The notes below the pieces were generated by a model that was given only the letters and a program-made list of their open reading frames with translations, did not search any database and was not told the origin of the DNA. Position numbers and translations under genes: made by a program. A stretch of DNA of 9,655 nucleotides from positions 1 to 9,655 of the forward strand of contig CANHCD010000059.1 of NCBI GenBank assembly GCA_947458795.1, in the 5' to 3' direction. Below are positions 6,015-9,655 of this stretch, piece by piece (within the stretch, counting starts at the first letter, position 1; each line of letters starts with the position of its first letter). Source of the stretch: Cyclobacteriaceae bacterium. GTDB lineage: Bacteria; Bacteroidota; Bacteroidia; Cytophagales; Cyclobacteriaceae.

Positions 6015-9000
6015 TCAACGCACCAAAACCACAGAACCTTTGAAGGTCACCTGAACTGTGTTACCCTCCATCAAGTAGCTGTAGGTGGTGGCGTAGGCAT
6101 AGGTATCGGTTGGGGCTTTATCCCCTGCCAAAGTTCCATCCCAACCTTCATTGCCAGAATAGACAAGTTGCCCCCAACGGTTGTAAATAATCATGGAGAA
6201 ATTGACTACACAGTTGGAAACTCCTGTAAACTTACCTGGAGCCTCAGAAGGATTAAAGGCGTTGGGCATTCGGATTTTTGGGGCTTCCTCTACTACCGTG
6301 CCTGAACCAAAAGAAATGCAACCAGCGGCATCGGTTACTTGAACGGTGTAGCTACCCTTAGCCAACCCCGTTGCCAAATCCGTGATTTGGGCAGAAGGGT
6401 TCCATAGGTATTGAAAAGGACCAGCTGGACCCGAAGGAACTACAAGCAGCTCTCCATTGTCTTCTCCAGGACAAGCGGTCTTTACTAGGGTCACATCTAC
6501 CACCAAAGGCGGCGGAGAAGTGATTTCAAATAAAACAGGGATTTTACAGCCATTCGCATCTGTTACTTCCCAAACGTACTTTTCTTTCTTGAGCGTATCG
6601 AGTTCGAAAATCCCATTGAAAACCTGTTTGCCTCCAAATTCCAAACTGTATGGCGCTACTCCTCCAATCACTTTCAAACTCACCTTTCCATCTTTTTTTC
6701 CAAAGCAGGTAGTGGCTGTTGTGGTGATTCCAGCTAGTTCCAATAAGGGTGGCTCTTTCACCTCTATTCCTGTGATGTTTTTCTCACAGCCGAGGCCATC
6801 AGTAACCTTTACCGAATACAATCCTGCCTTTAGATTTGAAGCGAGTACGGTCTTTATGGTGGCATCGTGGCTCCATGTAAAGGTGTAAGGAGGAGTTCCT
6901 CCATTGGCTATCACTTCAATTTTTCCAGTGGCTTGGCCAAAGCAAGCCACTGGACTTACTGCCAGAACGGCCAGCTTGAGCTCTTTTGCCACTTTCACTT
7001 GAATATCTGGTGCTGTTCCGGCACAAGAATTATCGACCAAACTGTAAGCGGTGTAACCTATTGTACCCGTAACGTCCGCCTGATCCCAAACAACAGTGAT
7101 CTTCTCCGAATTTTGACCGCTTACTAAGGTTCCTCCCTTGACAATCCATTCATACCTTCTTCCAGGTGAAGGATCTGGTGCCGAATAGGTGAAATTAACC
7201 GAAGGATCATAGCAGACCTCTTTTTCGCCTACTGCTTCAGTAACGACAATTCGAAGATTGACGACGACAGGAAGTTCAACGGCAGCACCTGGACAACCAT
7301 TGGCAGAGAAGGGCAGTACTCGCACCTTGGCATTTGGGTTTGATGGACCCCATTTGACCAAGACCGAATCGGAATAGGACTGTAGTATGGTACCTCCCTC
7401 TACCTCAAAGGTCATTTTCGAGATATTTTGCTTGTTTTTCACCCGATACATCACCTCTTCTACCAGCGGGCAAACAGATTGGGAACCTAGCAACTCCACT
7501 TTTGTCTCCAAGACCTCCACTTCAAATGTGGTTTCTTCCTGCTGATCACAGGAGTTGGGGCTTAAGGAAGCGACAATACTGACTTGGTACTTTCCTGGTT
7601 TGGTGTAGGTATGGGTTACTGTTTTACCAATTTTGGTGGCTGTGCTATCGCCAAAGTTCCACACAAAATAAGTGAAGTCCGGATTTTCGGGATTCACTGT
7701 CCAAGATCCCCCCTGATTGAGGCAGGCCACATTATCTCCTACCACATCAAACCCATAGTCGGGCTCGGTTTCAAAATTTAAATTAGTTAAGGAGGCCCCA
7801 GCTGCATAACCATAGGACTCAATGTTGCCAAATCCATAAACATAGGCTGCAAAACCTGCTGGATTGGAAAGGGTGTGAACTCCCTGGGTAATTTCTATTC
7901 GAGCAACCTTATAACTTGGATCTCCAGGTAGCATTTGAAAACTTGCCCCTACAACTGCCCCATCCAATCGGGTTTTATTTTCTTCCCCTGCCTTGACTAC
8001 AATGTTGACGTAATGATTGACGATAGAAGGTAAAGCGTAGGCATTGAAAGTTAAATCCGTGAGCAACTGCTCCGTAGGGCTGTAAGTGATCATGAAAGGA
8101 TCTCCATTTGTTGCAAACGGATCTGAAGGACTATTGCAAGATTGGCTTTTTGAAAATACCGTCACGGAGGAGGGCTTCGAAGTATCAATTTTCCCGGACA
8201 CATTGGCTCCAAACTCCAAGGACATCCATTCGCCACGATTCAAGACCTTAGGTTGAAGGAGTCCGTTGACCCGAACTTCAGTATTGTCCTCAGAGGCCAA
8301 TACCTTGACCAATTCACCTGAAGATCGACCCAATAATGCGGTATGAACAAAAGAAGACCCCCAGGTATTGATGGGATAAGCCTGCTGATACAAGTGATCA
8401 TTGGCTTGTCCACAGGCGCCTACCGAAGTCCATTTATTTCCACCATATACTGCAATTTTTTTACAATCATCGGCTTTGTCTCCTACTACACGAACTCTCG
8501 ATCCCGTCAAATCTCCACGTGCCTTGATTTGATAGCTCTGTCCTCTATTCAGGGTGATTTCTGCAGGAACTCCCTGAATATTGCCAGAAATAGAGTTAGC
8601 AGAAGTGGTAATTTCTATTCGCGTATTGTCTTCAGTTGCCACTACTAGGAGCGTGCTTTCGTTGTTGATATTTAGGTTGGCAGAGGGGTTGACTTCAAAA
8701 TGTGAAGTAATGTAATGGTCCTTACCTAAAGCAGTGATTGGGAGCACCACTGTACCATCGGCACTTCGATAGCGTTCGTTGATGGCATGAACGGCTATTT
8801 TTCCAGAGGAGGTAATGTGGATGCCTAGGTTTTCAATCACCCCCGAACTGCGATGCAACAAATCTAAAGTAGCAGACGACAAGCGAAAAGTATACTGCTG
8901 CCCTGTCGTTAGGGTAAATGGACTGCTCTGCCCAAGGTACTCGATCACCCCAGTCGTATTTTCAGTAGCCGTAATCAATAAGACAGCATAATCCGGTGTG

Positions 9001-9134
9001 GCAGGAAGAGTTCGATTATTCTCCATAAAACCCACCCAAAATTCTTTCCCCGTAGTTGAAAGCTGCGCATAACCCGAATGGGAAGAAGCCAGCACAATCA
9101 AAAGAAGAAAGAGGGCACGGAATATCACTCGCAT
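6015..9134 (-). CDS. Large secreted T9SS cargo protein: IgGFc-binding-like N-terminus, PKD-like and SprB repeats, type-B sorting domain
   Basis: A 1039-residue exported protein. The signal peptide is residues 1-23 (hydrophobic core ALFLLLIVLASS, likely cut after GYA or GYAQ). Residues about 28-450 are a beta-rich region resembling the IgGFc-binding N-terminal domain: repeated EDN/EENKTRL-like turns at 168-173, 282-287 and 384-390, and QAYPINTWGSSFVH at 251-264. Residues about 457-545 are a PKD domain (YFVWNFGDS 489-497, VTHTYTKPGKYQVSI 506-520). Two PKD-like segments follow (about 548-628 and 630-716, each with a cysteine near the start). Three SprB-type repeats lie at about 720-950. The last 89 residues, starting PNAFNPSE and including IIYNRWGQLVYSG and WDGT, are the gliding-motility-associated C-terminal (type-B T9SS sorting) domain. 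The expected fate is outer-membrane translocation by T9SS, then surface display or release. Adhesion or glycan binding is a guess. No clear promoter or terminator is seen. Confidence 0.9.
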   Translation of the reverse strand: MRVIFRALFLLLIVLASSHSGYAQLSTTGKEFWVGFMENNRTLPATPDYAVLLITATENTTGVIEYLGQSSPFTLTTGQQYTFRLSSATLDLLHRSSGVIENLGIHITSSGKIAVHAINERYRSADGTVVLPITALGKDHYITSHFEVNPSANLNINNESTLLVVATEDNTRIEITTSANSISGNIQGVPAEITLNRGQSYQIKARGDLTGSRVRVVGDKADDCKKIAVYGGNKWTSVGACGQANDHLYQQAYPINTWGSSFVHTALLGRSSGELVKVLASEDNTEVRVNGLLQPKVLNRGEWMSLEFGANVSGKIDTSKPSSVTVFSKSQSCNSPSDPFATNGDPFMITYSPTEQLLTDLTFNAYALPSIVNHYVNIVVKAGEENKTRLDGAVVGASFQMLPGDPSYKVARIEITQGVHTLSNPAGFAAYVYGFGNIESYGYAAGASLTNLNFETEPDYGFDVVGDNVACLNQGGSWTVNPENPDFTYFVWNFGDSTATKIGKTVTHTYTKPGKYQVSIVASLSPNSCDQQEETTFEVEVLETKVELLGSQSVCPLVEEVMYRVKNKQNISKMTFEVEGGTILQSYSDSVLVKWGPSNPNAKVRVLPFSANGCPGAAVELPVVVNLRIVVTEAVGEKEVCYDPSVNFTYSAPDPSPGRRYEWIVKGGTLVSGQNSEKITVVWDQADVTGTIGYTAYSLVDNSCAGTAPDIQVKVAKELKLAVLAVSPVACFGQATGKIEVIANGGTPPYTFTWSHDATIKTVLASNLKAGLYSVKVTDGLGCEKNITGIEVKEPPLLELAGITTTATTCFGKKDGKVSLKVIGGVAPYSLEFGGKQVFNGIFELDTLKKEKYVWEVTDANGCKIPVLFEITSPPPLVVDVTLVKTACPGEDNGELLVVPSGPAGPFQYLWNPSAQITDLATGLAKGSYTVQVTDAAGCISFGSGTVVEEAPKIRMPNAFNPSEAPGKFTGVSNCVVNFSMIIYNRWGQLVYSGNEGWDGTLAGDKAPTDTYAYATTYSYLMEGNTVQVTFKGSVVLVR
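6285..6977 (-). repeat. Three tandem SprB-type repeats within the T9SS cargo gene
   Basis: Residues about 720-795, 797-875 and 877-950 share one pattern: a start with VxxTxC(F/P)G or similar (CFGQATGKIEV, CFGKKDGKVSL, CPGEDNGELLV), then GGxxPY-type turns (GGTPPYTFTWS, GGVAPYSLEF, GPAGPFQYLW), then a L..G.Y.VxVTDxxGC ending (GLYSVKVTDGLGC, KYVWEVTDANGC, SYTVQVTDAAGC). This is the SprB repeat known from the Flavobacterium johnsoniae mobile adhesin SprB. Each repeat keeps a pair of cysteines, one at each end, that could form a disulfide outside the cell. The copies have diverged and are clearly not recent duplications. Confidence 0.85.
6924..6954. repeat. 11-bp inverted repeat inside the first SprB repeat
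   Basis: TCCAGTGGCTT at 6924-6934 is perfectly complementary to AAGCCACTGGA at 6944-6954, with a nine-base spacer. It lies in coding sequence for SPVACFGQAT near the start of the first SprB repeat, so it would form a hairpin in the mRNA. There is no T run after it, so it is not a terminator. It may be chance or a local pause/stability element. Confidence 0.4.
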
Positions 9135-9253
9135 GGAAGTGGAAGTCTCTTTGAATTAACGAGGTGAATATAAATGTAATTTAGGTAACAATTTAGCATG
9201 ACAGGAATGGATAAATTTCAGCCGATTAGTAGACAGACAAATCCTCGAAAAAA

Positions 9254-9265
9254 GGGATTAATCCC
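9254..9265. promoter_or_regulatory. 12-bp perfect palindrome abutting the ABC-F promoter
   Basis: GGGATTAATCCC is a perfect palindrome directly before the -7 box at 9266, in the position between the -33 and -7 elements. A dimeric regulator bound here would block transcription, so it is a candidate operator. No regulator gene is in the window to link to it. Confidence 0.3.
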
Positions 9266-9273
9266 TATCTTTG
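9266..9273 (+). promoter_or_regulatory. Bacteroidota -7 promoter box for the ABC-F gene
   Basis: TATCTTTG matches TAnnTTTG exactly and ends 22 bases before the ATG at 9296, the same layout as the galE box. A -33 TTTG is not evident at the usual distance upstream. Confidence 0.5.
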
Positions 9274-9295
9274 CGCTTCTCAAATTCAACATCAC

Positions 9296-9655
9296 ATGAT
9301 TTCAGTAGATAACCTCTCCCTCAAATTTGGAAAAAGAACCCTTTTCGATGAGGTAAGCCTCAAGTTTACTCCAGGCAACTGCTATGGTGTCATCGGAGCC
9401 AATGGAGCTGGGAAGTCCACTTTTTTAAAGATTTTGTCCGGTGACATGGATTCTACCTCCGGTGGAGTCAACATCACTCCAGGGCAGCGCATGGCGGTAT
9501 TGAAGCAAAATCACTTCGAATTTGATGAGATAGACGTCTTAAAAACGGTACTGATGGGACACAAGAAATTGTATACCATCATGAAAGAAAAGGACGAAAT
9601 CTACCTCAAAGAAGATTTTACAGAAGCGGATGGCCTTCGTGCTTCCGAACTGGAA
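9296..9655 (+). CDS. ABC-F family ATPase, YbiT-like (partial, runs off the window)
   Basis: The first 120 residues of a soluble ABC protein of the ABC-F class, which act on ribosomes as translation factors rather than as transporters. It begins MISVDNLSLKFGKRTLFDEV. The Walker A motif GANGAGKS is at 34-41 (lysine K40). It is followed by LKILSGDMDSTSGGV, then by a Q-loop region around LKQNHFEFDEIDVLKTVLMG (69-88). The segment LMGHKKLYTIMKEKDEIY followed by EDFTEADG closely follows E. coli YbiT (VIMGHKELWEVKQERDRIY), which favours the YbiT branch over EttA or Uup. The Walker B, signature motif, P-site linker and second ABC domain lie beyond the window end. The frame is open to the last base. 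It is divergent from the T9SS cargo gene with 161 bases between the starts. The subfamily rests on the N-terminus only. Confidence 0.88.
   Translation, partial: MISVDNLSLKFGKRTLFDEVSLKFTPGNCYGVIGANGAGKSTFLKILSGDMDSTSGGVNITPGQRMAVLKQNHFEFDEIDVLKTVLMGHKKLYTIMKEKDEIYLKEDFTEADGLRASELE

Noticed and set aside
5886..6305. 139-residue + strand frame spanning the galE start and the cargo gene end
   Set aside because: It is mostly antisense to the sorting domain of the cargo protein and its sequence resembles no protein family.
6457..6888. 143-residue + strand frame opposite the SprB repeats
   Set aside because: It lies wholly antisense to well-supported repeat domains, has no recognisable motif and has low-complexity composition; it is a shadow frame.
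9171..9178. TACATTTA (- strand) as a -7 box for the T9SS cargo gene
   Set aside because: It misses the final G of TAnnTTTG and has no -33 partner at a suitable distance.

Overview
The window looks like the chromosome of a gliding-type Bacteroidota, most likely Cytophagales (an Algoriphagus/Cyclobacteriaceae-like bacterium). The evidence is a large secreted protein ending in a type IX secretion (T9SS) type-B sorting domain with PKD-like and SprB repeats, two perfect TAnnTTTG Bacteroidota -7 promoter boxes, no obvious Shine-Dalgarno sequences, and protein sequences typical of that phylum. The genus is inferred, not proven.

Layout. (1) Bases 1 to about 105 do not belong to the gene next to them. 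On the + strand they encode the start of a DUF5681-type protein (motif FKKGQSGNPNGRPKK), a family common in phages and integrated elements. (2) This fragment abuts, in opposite orientation, the 5' half of a vSGLT-like sodium/sugar symporter gene (- strand, start 995). The symporter match stops at the codon for the sugar-binding lysine of the family, so both genes are broken at one junction. (3) A 439-base gap follows, holding at most a doubtful 40-residue CxxC ORF. (4) Bases 1435-4822 carry a + strand run: L-serine dehydratase beta subunit (sdaAB), a TolC-type outer-membrane efflux protein and a HlyD/MacA-type periplasmic adaptor. The run closes with a very strong intrinsic terminator. (5) On the - strand lie galE (4917-5933) and upstream of it a 1039-residue T9SS cargo protein (6015-9134). 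(6) On the + strand, diverging from the cargo gene, an ABC-F ATPase of the YbiT branch starts at 9296 and runs off the window.

How the genes fit together. TolC and the adaptor are two parts of a tripartite export system whose inner-membrane pump is not encoded here. sdaAB lies 28 bases upstream of tolC and is probably co-transcribed, but its catalytic alpha subunit is also absent. GalE supplies UDP-galactose-type sugars for surface polysaccharide. The 1039-residue protein is an exported, surface-anchored or released adhesin-like molecule. These look like ordinary housekeeping and envelope genes. The one structurally anomalous place is the junction near base 102-108, which reads as a mobile-element boundary or a chimeric assembly join.
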